A stretch of 64,000 nucleotides of DNA from JAIBJN01 sp963811635 (GTDB taxonomy: Bacteria > Actinomycetota > Thermoleophilia > Gaiellales > Gaiellaceae). The notes under the pieces were generated by a model. That model saw only the letters and a list, made by a program, of their open reading frames with translations, was not told where the DNA came from and did not search any database. The first letter of the stretch is position 1; each line of letters begins with the position of its first letter. Below are positions 32,932-42,177 of this stretch, piece by piece. The stretch is taken from assembly GCA_963811635.1 (NCBI GenBank), contig CAWESB010000011.1:172857-236856 (forward strand), in the 5' to 3' direction. Position numbers and translations under genes: made by a program.

Positions 32932-34332
32932 GTGCCCCGCGAGCATCCGACCGTCCTCGACCTCGTCGGGGAGACGCCGCTCGTGCGGCTCCAGCGCGTC
33001 GGGCGGGAGCTCGGCCCCACGCTGCTCGCCAAGCTCGAGTACATGAACCCCGGCGGAAGCGTGAAGGACCGCATCGGGATCCGGATGATCGAGGCGGCCG
33101 AGCGCGAGGGGAAGCTGAGGCCCGGAGGAACGATCGTTGAGCCCACGAGCGGGAACACGGGCGTCGGGCTCGCCGTCGCCGCGGCGATCAAGGGCTACCG
33201 CTGCGTCTTCGTCATGCCGGACAAGATCGCCGAGGAGAAGCGCGCGCTCCTCCGCGGCTACGGCGCCGAAGTGGTCATCTGCCCCACGGCGGTGCCGCCG
33301 GAGTCGCCGGAGAGCTACTACTCGGTCTCGAACCGGCTGGCCGAGGAGATCCCCGGCGCCTTCAAGCCCGACCAGTACTCGAACCAGGCCAACCCCGAAG
33401 CGCACTACGAGACAACCGGGCCAGAGATCTGGGAGCAGACCGGCGGCGAGCTGGACGCGATCGTCTTCTCCGTCGGCACCGGCGGGACGATCTCCGGTGT
33501 CGCGCGCTACCTGCGGGAGCGCAAGCCCGACCTGCTCGTCGTGGGCGCCGATCCCGAGGGCTCGATCTTCTCGCAGCCCGACAACGTCCATCCGTACCTC
33601 GTCGAGGGGATCGGCGAGGACTTCTGGCCGACCACCTACGACCCGTCCCTCGTCGACGAGTACGTGACCGTCTCGGACGGGGACTCCTTCCGGACGGCGC
33701 GACGGCTCGCACGCGAGGAGGGCCTGCTCGTCGGCGGCTCGGGCGGCACGGCCGTCTGGGCGATGCTCGAGGTGGCGAAGCGCTTCGGCCCGGAGGCGAC
33801 ACTCGTCACGCTGATCCCGGACTCGGGCCGCGGCTACCTCTCCAAGCTCTACGACGACAACTGGCTGATCGAGCACGGCTTCCTCGAGCGGGGGACGCCC
33901 GCGACGATCGAGGAGGTGCTCGCCTTCAAGCGGCGACAGGAGCCGGACGTCCCCGAGCTCGTCACCGTGCAGTCGCACCAAAAGGTCGGCGACGCGGTCG
34001 ACCTGATGCAGCGCTACGGCATCTCTCAGATCCCGGTCGTCCGGCGCGAGGAGGTCGATTCCCTCGCCGACCTCGTCGGCTCCATCCGCGAGCGCGGGCT
34101 CTTCGAGCGCGTCTTCCGCAGCCCGGAGTCGCTCGACGAGGAGGTCGCGGCCGCCATGGAGCCGCCGCTCCCGGCCGTCGAGATGAGCGAGTCCGTCGAC
34201 ACTGTGTTCGCCGACCTGTCCGGCGGGAATCCCGCGGTCGTGGTCGCCCGCAACGGCAAGCCGGTCGGCGTCCTCAGCCGCGCCGACCTGCTCGAGTACC
34301 TCGCCCACGGCCGCGACGGAACCGGCGCCTAG
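32932..34332 (+). CDS. cbs: Cystathionine beta-synthase
   Basis: A 466-residue PLP enzyme with C-terminal CBS domains. Seen: Schiff-base Lys in NPGGSVKDRIG, PTSGNTGVGLAVAA, phosphate loop GTGGTISGVA, and DSGRGYLSKLYDDNW, which distinguishes CBS from plain cysteine synthase. Two CBS modules follow (VQSHQKVGDAVDLMQRYGISQIPVV and ESVDTVFADLSGGNPAVVV). It condenses homocysteine with serine. The GTG at 32932 gives the usual start. With the gamma-synthase/lyase gene 176 bases downstream it forms a reverse-transsulfuration pair making cysteine from homocysteine. Confidence 0.92.
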   Translation: MPREHPTVLDLVGETPLVRLQRVGRELGPTLLAKLEYMNPGGSVKDRIGIRMIEAAEREGKLRPGGTIVEPTSGNTGVGLAVAAAIKGYRCVFVMPDKIAEEKRALLRGYGAEVVICPTAVPPESPESYYSVSNRLAEEIPGAFKPDQYSNQANPEAHYETTGPEIWEQTGGELDAIVFSVGTGGTISGVARYLRERKPDLLVVGADPEGSIFSQPDNVHPYLVEGIGEDFWPTTYDPSLVDEYVTVSDGDSFRTARRLAREEGLLVGGSGGTAVWAMLEVAKRFGPEATLVTLIPDSGRGYLSKLYDDNWLIEHGFLERGTPATIEEVLAFKRRQEPDVPELVTVQSHQKVGDAVDLMQRYGISQIPVVRREEVDSLADLVGSIRERGLFERVFRSPESLDEEVAAAMEPPLPAVEMSESVDTVFADLSGGNPAVVVARNGKPVGVLSRADLLEYLAHGRDGTGA

Positions 34333-34341
34333 CGTCCCCTT

Positions 34342-34480
34342 CGGCCACGCCCGGGGTCTGACCCCTGACATGTCCGTCGGAGACCGGCCGCGTAGGTACC
34401 TCGCCCTCGGCTGCGGGGCCGTGCAACGGCACCTGGCGTCTCTTCCGGCCACGCCCGGGGTCTGACCCCTGACACGTCCG
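34342..34480. repeat. Two copies of a GGGGTCTGACCCC-centred repeat
   Basis: Two 35-base copies (34342-34376 and 34446-34480) differ by one base. Each contains the imperfect palindrome core GGGGTCTGACCCC (34353-34365 and 34457-34469). The same core is in the perfect hairpin at 12283-12315. They fill most of the 176-base gap between the cbs and metB-like genes and could form terminator-like stems. Confidence 0.75.
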
Positions 34481-34508
34481 CCGCGGACAGGCTGCATAGA
34501 CTGAGGCG

Positions 34509-35663
34509 ATGGACTTCGAGACGCGCGCAATCCACGACGGGCAGGAGCCGGATCCGGCGACCGGCGCCGTGATCACCCCGATCTACCAGACGTCGACGTT
34601 CGCCCAGGACGCGGTCGGCGAGAACAAGGGCTACGACTACTCGCGCGCCGGCAACCCGACCCGGACGGCGCTCGAGACCTGCCTCGCCTCGCTGGAGGGA
34701 GCCGACCACGGCCTCGCGTACTCGTCGGGCCTCGGCGCGACGACGACGATCATGCACCTGCTCAGCCCGGGCGACCGGGTGCTCTGCGTGAACGACGTCT
34801 ACGGCGGCGTCTACCGGATGTTCTCGCAGGTCTACGAGCCGAAGGGCTACCGCTTCGAGTTCCTCTCCTCCGAGCAGATCGGTGACGGGCTCGAGCCGCA
34901 CCTCGACGAGCAGACCCGCCTCGTCTGGCTCGAGACGCCGACGAACCCGCTCCTGAACGTGATCGACATCCGCAAGGCGGCCGACGCCGCGCACGCCGTC
35001 GGCGCCCTCGTGGTCGTCGACAACACGTTCGCGACGCCGTACCTGCAGCGCCCGCTCGAGCTGGGCGCCGACATCGTCGTCCACTCGACGACGAAGTACC
35101 TCAGCGGCCACTCCGACGTAATCGGCGGCTTCGCGGCTACGAACGACCCGACGATCGCCGAGCGCCTCAAGTTCCTGCAGAAGTCGCTCGGCGCCGTGCC
35201 CGGCCCGTTCGACTGCTGGCTTGTCCTCCGCGGTCTCAAGACGCTCGCCATCCGCATGGAGCGCCATTCCGAGAACGCGCAGGCGGTCGCCGCCTTCCTG
35301 GCCGGGCACGCGGGGGTGGAGCGAGTCCTCTTCCCTGGGCTGCCCGACCACCCGGGCCACGAGATCGCCGCGCGGCAGATGAGCGCCTTCGGCGGGATGA
35401 TCTCCTTCCTCGCCGGCGACGCCGAGGACGCCGCTGCGCTGGTTGCGCGCACCAAGGTGTGGATACTCGCGGAGAGTCTCGGCGGCGTCGAGAGCCTGAT
35501 CGAGGTCCCCGTCGCGATGACGCACGCCTCGACCGCTGACGCGCCCTTCGCCGTCCCGGACAACCTCGTACGCCTCTCCGTCGGCCTCGAGTCCGCGAAC
35601 GACCTGGTCGCCGACCTCGAGCAGGCGCTCGCCGCAGTGGGTTCCGGGACGCGGACGGCCTAG
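34509..35663 (+). CDS. Cystathionine gamma-synthase/gamma-lyase
   Basis: A 384-residue Cys/Met-metabolism PLP enzyme. It starts MDFETRAIHDGQEPDPATGAV, typical for this family; YDYSRAGNPTR, the PLP-stacking region, DNTFATPYLQRPLELGAD and the Schiff-base Lys in HSTTKYLSGHSDVIGG follow. Sequence alone does not separate the synthase from the lyase; the neighbouring cystathionine beta-synthase favours the lyase direction (cystathionine to cysteine, ammonia and 2-oxobutyrate). It converges on the propeller lipoprotein gene with a 4-base overlap. Confidence 0.92.
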   Translation: MDFETRAIHDGQEPDPATGAVITPIYQTSTFAQDAVGENKGYDYSRAGNPTRTALETCLASLEGADHGLAYSSGLGATTTIMHLLSPGDRVLCVNDVYGGVYRMFSQVYEPKGYRFEFLSSEQIGDGLEPHLDEQTRLVWLETPTNPLLNVIDIRKAADAAHAVGALVVVDNTFATPYLQRPLELGADIVVHSTTKYLSGHSDVIGGFAATNDPTIAERLKFLQKSLGAVPGPFDCWLVLRGLKTLAIRMERHSENAQAVAAFLAGHAGVERVLFPGLPDHPGHEIAARQMSAFGGMISFLAGDAEDAAALVARTKVWILAESLGGVESLIEVPVAMTHASTADAPFAVPDNLVRLSVGLESANDLVADLEQALAAVGSGTRTA

Positions 35664-36598
35664 CCCGCGGGCGCCCAGGCGGGGAACCCGCCTCGCAGCG
35701 CGGCACCGTCGAGACGCCGGATCGAGCCCGACCCGTCGGCCGGTACGAACGCGACGGTGCCCTCCTCGTCGACCGCGATCCACCGTCCGTCGGGCGACCA
35801 GTCCGGGAACTTCTGCAGGCGCTCCAGATCGTTGCTCAGGTTCTTCGGCTCGCCCGAGCCGTCCGCGTCGACGACGAAGACGTCGAAGTCCGCCGTCCGC
35901 TCGCGGTCGCGCGCCGGGGGCTCGAAGTCGCCCGGCGTGTCGCGCGTCGACTCGAACGCGATCCGCTCCCCGTCCGGCGACCACGTCGGGTACATGTCGT
36001 AGGCGGGGCTCTCGGTCAGACGGCGTAGCCGAGACCCGTCGGCGTTGACGACGAAGAGGTCGTAGTCGGGCTCGCCGGTCGGCCCGGTCGCGCCGACGTA
36101 CGAGGCGAAGGCCACCTGCTCGCCGTCCGGCGACCAGGCCGGGTACTCGCCCCAGATCTCGGTCAGACGCCGGACGCCGGAGCCGTCGGGGGCCATGACG
36201 AAGATCCGCAGCTCGCCTTCGCGATCGGAGGCGAAGGCGATCCGCTCACCGTCGGGCGACCACGCCGGCGACCAGTCGTTCGCCGGGTTCCTTGTCACGT
36301 TCTCCGCTCCCGATCCGTCGGCCGCGACGACGGAGATCTCGTCGTCGACGTTCACTCCGTGCGGCGAGTCGCGGTAGGCGACGCGGCTGCCGTCGGGAGA
36401 CCAGTCGGCATCGAGTTGCGGCCCGGGCGCACCGACGAGCGCCCGGCGGCCCGAGCCGTCCGCCCCGACGACGTAGAGGTCGTCATCGTCGGCCACGACG
36501 AGCAGCCCCGTCGGAGGCGGCTCGGGCCGTCCTCCGCAGGAAGCCGCGAGCAGCGCGATCAGGCCGATACGGGCGAGCGTGAGACCGGTCCACCCCAC
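35660..36598 (-). CDS. TolB-like beta-propeller lipoprotein
   Basis: A 312-residue protein with a short signal ending in a lipobox (LIALLAASCGG) and then five to six PD40/WD40-like blades, each with a WSPDGxxIAF-type motif (DWSPDGSRVAYRD, AWSPDGERIAFAS, AWSPDGEQVAFAS, TWSPDGERIAFES, DWSPDGRWIAVDE). It is probably anchored outside the membrane; ligand unknown. GTG 36598 was chosen because it puts the signal at the N-terminus and leaves 8 bases from the upstream glycosyltransferase stop, making it part of a leftward operon. Confidence 0.83.
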   Translation of the reverse strand: MGWTGLTLARIGLIALLAASCGGRPEPPPTGLLVVADDDDLYVVGADGSGRRALVGAPGPQLDADWSPDGSRVAYRDSPHGVNVDDEISVVAADGSGAENVTRNPANDWSPAWSPDGERIAFASDREGELRIFVMAPDGSGVRRLTEIWGEYPAWSPDGEQVAFASYVGATGPTGEPDYDLFVVNADGSRLRRLTESPAYDMYPTWSPDGERIAFESTRDTPGDFEPPARDRERTADFDVFVVDADGSGEPKNLSNDLERLQKFPDWSPDGRWIAVDEEGTVAFVPADGSGSIRRLDGAALRGGFPAWAPAG

Positions 36599-36606
36599 AT
36601 GCGCAC

Positions 36607-37653
36607 TTACACCTGTGCGGGCGGAGGGGTTCCCCCGAGCACTGCGTTGTAGGCGGCCTCGTAGTCGGCCACCATGCGCTGCGCCGAGAAATGCTCCTCG
36701 ACCGAGCGCCGGCACTCGGCAGGATCGAGCTCGTCGGCGAGCGTGAGCACGCCCGCCATCTCGCGGTAGTCGTCGACGATGATCCCGGAGCGGCCGTGCT
36801 GGATCACCTCGGGCACCGCCCCCCAGCGAGTCGCGATCACGGGCGTCCCGCACGCCATCGACTCGATCATGACGAGGCCGAACGGCTCCTCCCACTCGAT
36901 GGGGAAGAGCGTGGCCCGCGCGTTCTGGAGCAGTGCGACCTTCTTGGCGTGGCTCGTCTCGCCGAGGTACTCGATCCCGTCCCCGAGGTGCGGGGCCACG
37001 AAGTTCTCGAAGTAGTCCTGCTCGGCGGGCTCCCGCATCTTCCCGGCGATCTTCAACGGCAACCCCGCCTCGACGGCCACCTCGACGGCTCGATGGCAGC
37101 CCTTGCCCGCGCTCATCCGCCCGAGAAAGAGGAGGTACTCGCCGCGGTCGGTGTGCATCGGGTACGCACCGAGGTCGAGCGCGTTGTGGCAGTTCGCCAC
37201 CCAGGGAAGATCGGGCTGCGGCTTGCGCTGGTTCAGGGAGACCGAGATCAGCCCGACCTCCGGCGCCACCTGCGCGAGCGCCGCGTACAGGTCGCCGTCG
37301 GCGCCGACGAGGGGTCCGTGAACGGTGTGCACCACGGGTGTCTCGAGGGCGCCGCCGACGGCGGCGGCCAGAGGCCCGGAGTGGTCGTTGACGATGTCGA
37401 ACTCGCCGGCGCGCTCGAAGCACGAGAGAGCATGTCGGAGCTCAGTGCCTGACTTGCCGATCTCGGCCGACGGCGCCTCCGGAAAGACGGAGGCGAGCTT
37501 CGCCTTCGTGGAGGAGTCGCCCGAGGCGAAGAGCGTGACGTCGTGGCCAGCCTCGGCCAGGCCGTCGGCGAGCAGCGAGACGACCCACTCGATCCCCCCG
37601 TAGACCGACGGCGGGACCGGGAACCACACCGGGGAGAGGATTGCGATCCTCAC
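36607..37653 (-). CDS. GT4-family glycosyltransferase
   Basis: A 348-residue GT-B enzyme. The N-terminal Gly-rich loop VPPSVYGGIEWVVSLLADGLAEAGHDVTLFA and the C-terminal donor-site motif EWEEPFGLVMIESMACGTPVIA (Glu-x7-Glu) are plain. It transfers a sugar from a nucleotide donor; the acceptor is unknown. Co-translated with the debranching-type enzyme upstream (GTGA at 37650-37653), it may act in storage-polysaccharide or trehalose-type metabolism. The GTG start is fixed by that overlap. Confidence 0.9.
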   Translation of the reverse strand: MRIAILSPVWFPVPPSVYGGIEWVVSLLADGLAEAGHDVTLFASGDSSTKAKLASVFPEAPSAEIGKSGTELRHALSCFERAGEFDIVNDHSGPLAAAVGGALETPVVHTVHGPLVGADGDLYAALAQVAPEVGLISVSLNQRKPQPDLPWVANCHNALDLGAYPMHTDRGEYLLFLGRMSAGKGCHRAVEVAVEAGLPLKIAGKMREPAEQDYFENFVAPHLGDGIEYLGETSHAKKVALLQNARATLFPIEWEEPFGLVMIESMACGTPVIATRWGAVPEVIQHGRSGIIVDDYREMAGVLTLADELDPAECRRSVEEHFSAQRMVADYEAAYNAVLGGTPPPAQV

Positions 37654-39719
37654 GCCGATTCGATCGTGACACGCCCGTCCTGGAGTTGCACGTCCCAGGC
37701 CTTGTCGAACGCGCGCACCCCGGTGAGACGAAGTGCCCCGGCCCAGGAGGGAATGTCGTCCGGGGCGGTCGTGCCGAGCACGTGCCGCCGCCGGTCCGGC
37801 TGCAGCCCGAGCAGGATCTGGAGGAGCAGCACCGGCGCACCGGCGGCCCAGGCCTGCGGGCGCGCAGCGGTCGGGTACGGGATCGGGAAGGGCGTGTCCG
37901 TCCGGGAGAAGCCGGCGAACACCTCCGGGAGCTGGTGGTCGAAGTACGAAGAGGCGTTGAGCAGGCGCCGCACGATGCGCAGCGCCTCGGGCCAGCGGCC
38001 GTAGCGGGCGAGGCCCGAGGCGATCAGCGAGTTGTCGTGGGGCCAGACGGTGCCGTTGTGGTACGCGAGCGGGTTGTAGCCGCCGTCGCCGGCGGACATC
38101 GTCCGCACGCCCCAGCCCGACCAGAGCTCCTCGCCCATGAGCTGGTCGACGATCACGTCCACTCGGTCCTCCGGGACGATCCCGCTCCAGAGCAGGTGCC
38201 CGATGTTCGAGGTGAGCGAGTCGACGCGCTCCTTCTTAGCGTCGAGCGCGAGGGCGTAGTAGCCGCCGCGCGCCTCGCACCAGAACGCGGCATTGAAGCG
38301 CTCCTTCAGCTCGGCCGCCTCCCGCGCGAGACGGTCGGCGAGCTCGCGCTCGCGCCAGACCTCGCGCGCCACCTCGGCCAGGCGCACCTTGGCGTCGTAG
38401 ACGTAGCCCTGCACCTCGCACGGGGCGATCGGCGCATCGGCCATGTGCCCGTCGCGGAAGAGCTGCGAGTTGCCCGAGTCCTTCCAGGACTGGTTGACGA
38501 GCCCCCTGGACGAGCGGCGCCGGTACTCGACGAACCCGTCGCCGTCGAGGTCGCCGTGCTCGTCGATCCACTCGAGGGCGCGCAGGGCGGGCTCGCGCAG
38601 GTCACGCACGAGCCCGGCGTCGTCGGTCCAGCGCCAGACCTCGGAGAGGAGGATCAGGTAGAGCGGTGTTGCGTCGACGGTGCCGTAGTAGCGCGGGAAC
38701 CACGCCTCGGCGCCCTTGCCGTGGCGGACCTCGTGGACGATCTTGCCCGGCTCGGCGTCCGACTCGGGGTCGTCCTCGCGCGCCTGCAGCTCGGCGAGCA
38801 CGGCCAGCGCGTTCTGCGCCAGCTCCGGGCCGAAGAGGAGCGTCTGCAGGCACGTGATCAGCGTGTCCCGGCCGAAGACGGTCATGAACCACGGCATCCC
38901 CGCGGCCGGCAGCTGCCCGGGCACGCGGGTGTCCTCGTCCATGCGGAGCGAGGAGAGGTCGGCGACCGACTGGCGGAAGGAGTTCGAGAGGTCGTCCCAG
39001 GTCCCGCGGAGCTGCGGGACACGCAGCCGCCAGGCGGCCAGCGAAGCGCGGACGCGCGCGAGCTCGTCGCCGAAGCGGCGCTCGGCGAGCTGCACCGCCG
39101 TCCGCATCCCGTCGGTCGCGGGGATGACGTCGGCGCGCAGTCGCCAGGTCTCGCGCGGCTCGAGCGCGATCCGGTAGGTCACCTTGGAGCCGTCGGTCTC
39201 GCCGCGCTCGGAGAGCACCACCTGCGTGAGGCCGTGGAAGCCGTTGTCGCCGGACATGAACACGAACTGGTTGTCCTCGGGCTCGTACACGGGCTGCACG
39301 GCCGCCGGAAAGGGCCCGGCATGGTCGGGGTCGCCCAGCGCGAAGTCGTAGGCCTTGACCGCGAAGATGTCCGCGAAATCGTTGCCGATCTCGATGGCGA
39401 GGTCGAACTCGACCCGGCGGGGCGCGTGGTTCGAGACGACGAGGTGCTCCTGCATCGCGTCTCCGATGAAGCGCTCGCGGGCGATCGAGATCTCGTCGTG
39501 CGCCAGGTCGCCCACGACCGGGTTTCGCAGGAAGAACGCGGCCGAGTAGTACTCGACCTTGCGGGACGAGAGCATCAGCGGGCGCGCCCCGTTGATGGTC
39601 AGCACCCAGCGCGAGAGGAAGCGCGTGTCGTCGGCGAAGAACCCCATCGTCGGCTCGGAGATGTCGCCGAGCTCGTCGGAGACGCAGAACGTGGAGCCTT
39701 CGAGAATGGTCAGGGGCAC
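37650..39719 (-). CDS. Amylo-alpha-1,6-glucosidase / glycogen debranching-family enzyme
   Basis: A 689-residue protein. The N-terminal domain (ILEGSTFCVSDELGDI, MGFFADDTRFLSRWVL) matches the glycogen-debranching N-terminal module; the C-terminal (alpha/alpha)6 barrel has MPWFMTVFGRDTLITCLQ, WFPRYYGTVDATPLYLILL and AYHNGTVWPHDNSLIASG. It should hydrolyse alpha-glucosidic branches in the cytoplasm. The frame continues upstream into the SDR gene, but GTG 39719, just after the SDR stop, is the natural start. It overlaps the glycosyltransferase start by four bases. Confidence 0.88.
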   Translation of the reverse strand: MPLTILEGSTFCVSDELGDISEPTMGFFADDTRFLSRWVLTINGARPLMLSSRKVEYYSAAFFLRNPVVGDLAHDEISIARERFIGDAMQEHLVVSNHAPRRVEFDLAIEIGNDFADIFAVKAYDFALGDPDHAGPFPAAVQPVYEPEDNQFVFMSGDNGFHGLTQVVLSERGETDGSKVTYRIALEPRETWRLRADVIPATDGMRTAVQLAERRFGDELARVRASLAAWRLRVPQLRGTWDDLSNSFRQSVADLSSLRMDEDTRVPGQLPAAGMPWFMTVFGRDTLITCLQTLLFGPELAQNALAVLAELQAREDDPESDAEPGKIVHEVRHGKGAEAWFPRYYGTVDATPLYLILLSEVWRWTDDAGLVRDLREPALRALEWIDEHGDLDGDGFVEYRRRSSRGLVNQSWKDSGNSQLFRDGHMADAPIAPCEVQGYVYDAKVRLAEVAREVWRERELADRLAREAAELKERFNAAFWCEARGGYYALALDAKKERVDSLTSNIGHLLWSGIVPEDRVDVIVDQLMGEELWSGWGVRTMSAGDGGYNPLAYHNGTVWPHDNSLIASGLARYGRWPEALRIVRRLLNASSYFDHQLPEVFAGFSRTDTPFPIPYPTAARPQAWAAGAPVLLLQILLGLQPDRRRHVLGTTAPDDIPSWAGALRLTGVRAFDKAWDVQLQDGRVTIESA

Positions 39720-39721
39720 GG

Positions 39722-40484
39722 CTAGGGCTCCCGGACGATCGCGTCCTGGCTGGCCTGCTGGAGCGGCTTGACGACGATCTCGTCGACGACCATGTGGGCC
39801 GGGCGGGTGACCGCCCAGAGGATGCAGTCGGCCACGTCGCCGGGGGTCAGGTAGCGCACGCCGCGATAGACAGCCTCCTTCTTCTCGCTGTCGCCGCTGA
39901 AGCGGACGTCGGAGAACTCGGTGTCCCCCACCATCCCCGGGTCGACGGTCGTCACGCGGATGCGGCCGACCAGCTCCTTGCGCAGCACCTCGTTGAGCGC
40001 ACGCACGGCGGTCTTCGAGCCGACGTACATGCCCCCGCCCGCGTACGACTCGCGGCCGGCCCAGGAGCCGAGGTTGACGATGTGACCGCGCCAGTCCTCC
40101 ATGTGCGGGAGGACGAGGCGGGTGATGCGGAGCAGCCCGAGGACGTTCGTCTCGAACATCGTCCGGTCGTCGTCGTTCGAGCCCTCCGCGATCGGCGCCG
40201 CGGCCGAGTGCGAGGCCGGCGTTGTTCACGAGGATGTCGATGCGGCCGAGCTGCTCGACGGCATGCGCGACGAACGCCTCGGAGCTCCCGTCGTCGGTGA
40301 CGTCGAGCGGCGCCATGACGTGCCCGCTTCCCGGAAGCTCGGCGGCCGCCTGCTCGACGAGCTCGACCCGGCGCGCGCCCAGCGCGAGCCGGGCTCCCTC
40401 GGCCGCGAGCGCCCGGGCGGTTGTCAGCCCGATCCCGCTCGAGGCGCCCGTGACGATCGCCGTCCTCCCCTCCAACGCGGCCAT
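39722..40484 (-). pseudogene. Short-chain dehydrogenase/reductase with one frame break
   Basis: The N-terminal frame gives ALEGRTAIVTGASSGIG (cofactor loop) through LVNNAGLALG; the rest (MFETNVLGLLRITRLVLPHM, catalytic Ser region NLGSWAG, Tyr and Lys in MYVGSKTAV, then VDPGMVGDTEF) is in another frame. The break is near 40195-40206. The region is 763 bases, one more than 254 codons, so one inserted base explains it. Note the catalytic Tyr-x3-Lys is intact (YVGSK). It could be a sequence error in a GC run; if so this is a normal NAD(P)-dependent SDR upstream of the debranching enzyme. Confidence 0.82.
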
Positions 40485-40495
40485 GGCCCGTGAGC

Positions 40496-40738
40496 CTATG
40501 CGGATGTGCCGACGGCCGCGTCGACGAGGTCGCTGAGGTCGCCGCCGTGGCGGCCGTGCGCCAGGCCGACGAGATAGCAGAGGAGCGGCGCGTTGATCCG
40601 CTCGCCGCTCACGTGCGCGGCCAGGCGCGCCAGCTCGAGCAGCTCGTCGACGTCCGACTGCGTCAAGTCATAGGCCGCGGGCTCTTCCTCGACCTTGGCG
40701 GCGAGCTTCGACCGCGCCTCCTCGAGCCATCTGTCCAT
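40496..40738 (-). CDS. DUF6457-like small protein
   Basis: An 80-residue acidic helical protein: MDRWLEEARSKLAAKVEEE, then DVDELLELARLAAHVSGERINAPLLCYLVGLAHGR. The pattern of a DLAR-x-x-AH-x helix followed by APL-x-x-x-LVG-x-A fits DUF6457, a small actinobacterial family of unknown function. It is divergent from pntAA, with 27 bases between starts. Confidence 0.75.
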   Translation of the reverse strand: MDRWLEEARSKLAAKVEEEPAAYDLTQSDVDELLELARLAAHVSGERINAPLLCYLVGLAHGRHGGDLSDLVDAAVGTSA

Positions 40739-40765
40739 GGCGGCAGCTTAGACTCTCGCCGAAGC

Positions 40766-41875
40766 ATGAAGGTCGGCGTCGCCAAGGAGTCCAGTCCGGA
40801 GGAAACCCGGGTCGCCGTCGTGCCGGACACAGCGCGGCGGCTGGTCGGCGACGGAGTCGAGGTGCTCGTGGAGCGGGGCGCCGGCGAGGAGGCCACCTTC
40901 TCGGACGCCGCCTACGAGCAGGCCGGCGCGCGGGTCGTCTCGGGCGACGAGCTCTACGCCGGGGCCGACCTCGTCTGCAAGGTGCGCAAGCCCTCGGTCG
41001 AAGAGGTCGCCCGCCTGCGCGACGGTCAGGTGCTGCTCGCGCTGCTGCAGCCCCTGGTCGACCCCGAGCTCGTGCAGGCGCTGGCCCAGCGCGGCGTGAC
41101 CGCCTTCTCGATGGACTCGATCCCGCGCGTCACCCGCGCCCAGCCGATGGACGCACTCTCGTCGCAGAGCACGATCGCCGGCTACAAGGCCGCCATCCTC
41201 GCGGCCGAGCAGCTCGGCAAGTTCTTCCCAATGCTGACGACGGCCGCGGGCACGATCCCGCCGGCGAAGGTGCTCGTTCTCGGCGCCGGCGTCGCCGGCC
41301 TGCAGGCGATCGCGACGGCCCGGCGCCTCGGCGCGGTCGTCTCGGCCTTCGACGTCCGACCCGGCGTCAAGGAGCAGGTGGAGAGCCTGGGTGCGACCTT
41401 CCTCGAGCTCGACGTCGAGGGCGCCGAGGGCGTGGGCGGCTACGCCGTCGCGCTCGCCGAGGACCAGCACGAGCGCGAGCAGGAGCTGATCGCGCGCCAC
41501 GCCGCCGAGTCCGACGTCGTGATCACGACCGCGCTGATCCCGGGACGCCCGGCCCCCGAGCTGATCACGCAGGCGGCCGTCCACGGCATGCGCCCGGGCG
41601 CGGTGATCGTCGACCTTGCGGCGGAGGCCGGCGGCAACTGCGCCGCGACGAAGCCGGGCGAGACGATCGACGTCGGCGGCGTCACCATCGTCGGCCTCAC
41701 CAACGTCCCCGCGACGATGCCCGTGCACGCGAGCCAGATGTACTCCCGGAACGTCCAGGCGTTCCTCGCGCTCGTGGTCAAGGAGGGTACGCTCGAGCTC
41801 GACTTCGAGGACGAGATCGTCCGCGAGACGTGCGTCGCCCACGGCGGGAAGGTCACGAAGGAGCCTGCTGCGTGA
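40766..41875 (+). CDS. pntAA: NAD(P) transhydrogenase subunit alpha part 1
   Basis: A 369-residue soluble NAD(H)-binding subunit. It starts MKVGVAKESSPEETRVAVVPD; the nucleotide loop VLVLGAGVAGLQAIATARRLGAVV, the mobile-loop region and VIVDLAAEAGGNCAATKPGE are present. With the next two genes it couples proton movement across the membrane to hydride transfer between NADH and NADP+. The ATG at 40766 is 27 bases from the divergent gene. It overlaps pntAB as GTGA. Confidence 0.95.
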   Translation: MKVGVAKESSPEETRVAVVPDTARRLVGDGVEVLVERGAGEEATFSDAAYEQAGARVVSGDELYAGADLVCKVRKPSVEEVARLRDGQVLLALLQPLVDPELVQALAQRGVTAFSMDSIPRVTRAQPMDALSSQSTIAGYKAAILAAEQLGKFFPMLTTAAGTIPPAKVLVLGAGVAGLQAIATARRLGAVVSAFDVRPGVKEQVESLGATFLELDVEGAEGVGGYAVALAEDQHEREQELIARHAAESDVVITTALIPGRPAPELITQAAVHGMRPGAVIVDLAAEAGGNCAATKPGETIDVGGVTIVGLTNVPATMPVHASQMYSRNVQAFLALVVKEGTLELDFEDEIVRETCVAHGGKVTKEPAA

Positions 41876-42177
41876 GCCAGGCGCTCCTCTCGAGCATCAC
41901 CGTCTTCGTCCTCTCCATCTTCCTCGGGATCGAGCTGATCTCCCGTGTCCCGGCGCTGCTGCACACGCCGCTCATGTCGGGGACGAACGCCATCCACGGC
42001 ATCGTCCTCGTCGGCGCGATGCTGATCGCCGGCTCCGCCGACTCGACGCTCGAGCAGGTGCTCGCCTTCGTCGCGGTCGTCTTCGCGACCATCAACGTCG
42101 TCGGCGGCTTCCTCGTGACCGACCGGATGCTGGAGATGTTCAAGCGGCGGCCGGAGCGGCCCGAGGAGCCCGAGTGA
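41872..42177 (+). CDS. pntAB: NAD(P) transhydrogenase subunit alpha part 2
   Basis: A 101-residue membrane subunit with three hydrophobic helices (SITVFVLSIFLGIELISRVP; GTNAIHGIVLVGAMLIAG; VLAFVAVVFATINVVGGFLV), including the family motif SGTNAIHGIV and NVVGGFLVTDRML. GTG 41872 overlaps the pntAA stop. The split of alpha into two genes is the common actinobacterial layout. Confidence 0.95.
   Translation: MSQALLSSITVFVLSIFLGIELISRVPALLHTPLMSGTNAIHGIVLVGAMLIAGSADSTLEQVLAFVAVVFATINVVGGFLVTDRMLEMFKRRPERPEEPE

Noticed and set aside
37650..40484. A 944-residue SDR-debranching enzyme fusion
   Set aside because: The middle of the frame reads out-of-frame SDR sequence; the real SDR C-terminal half is in another frame with its own stop at 39722, followed by a GTG start for the debranching enzyme.
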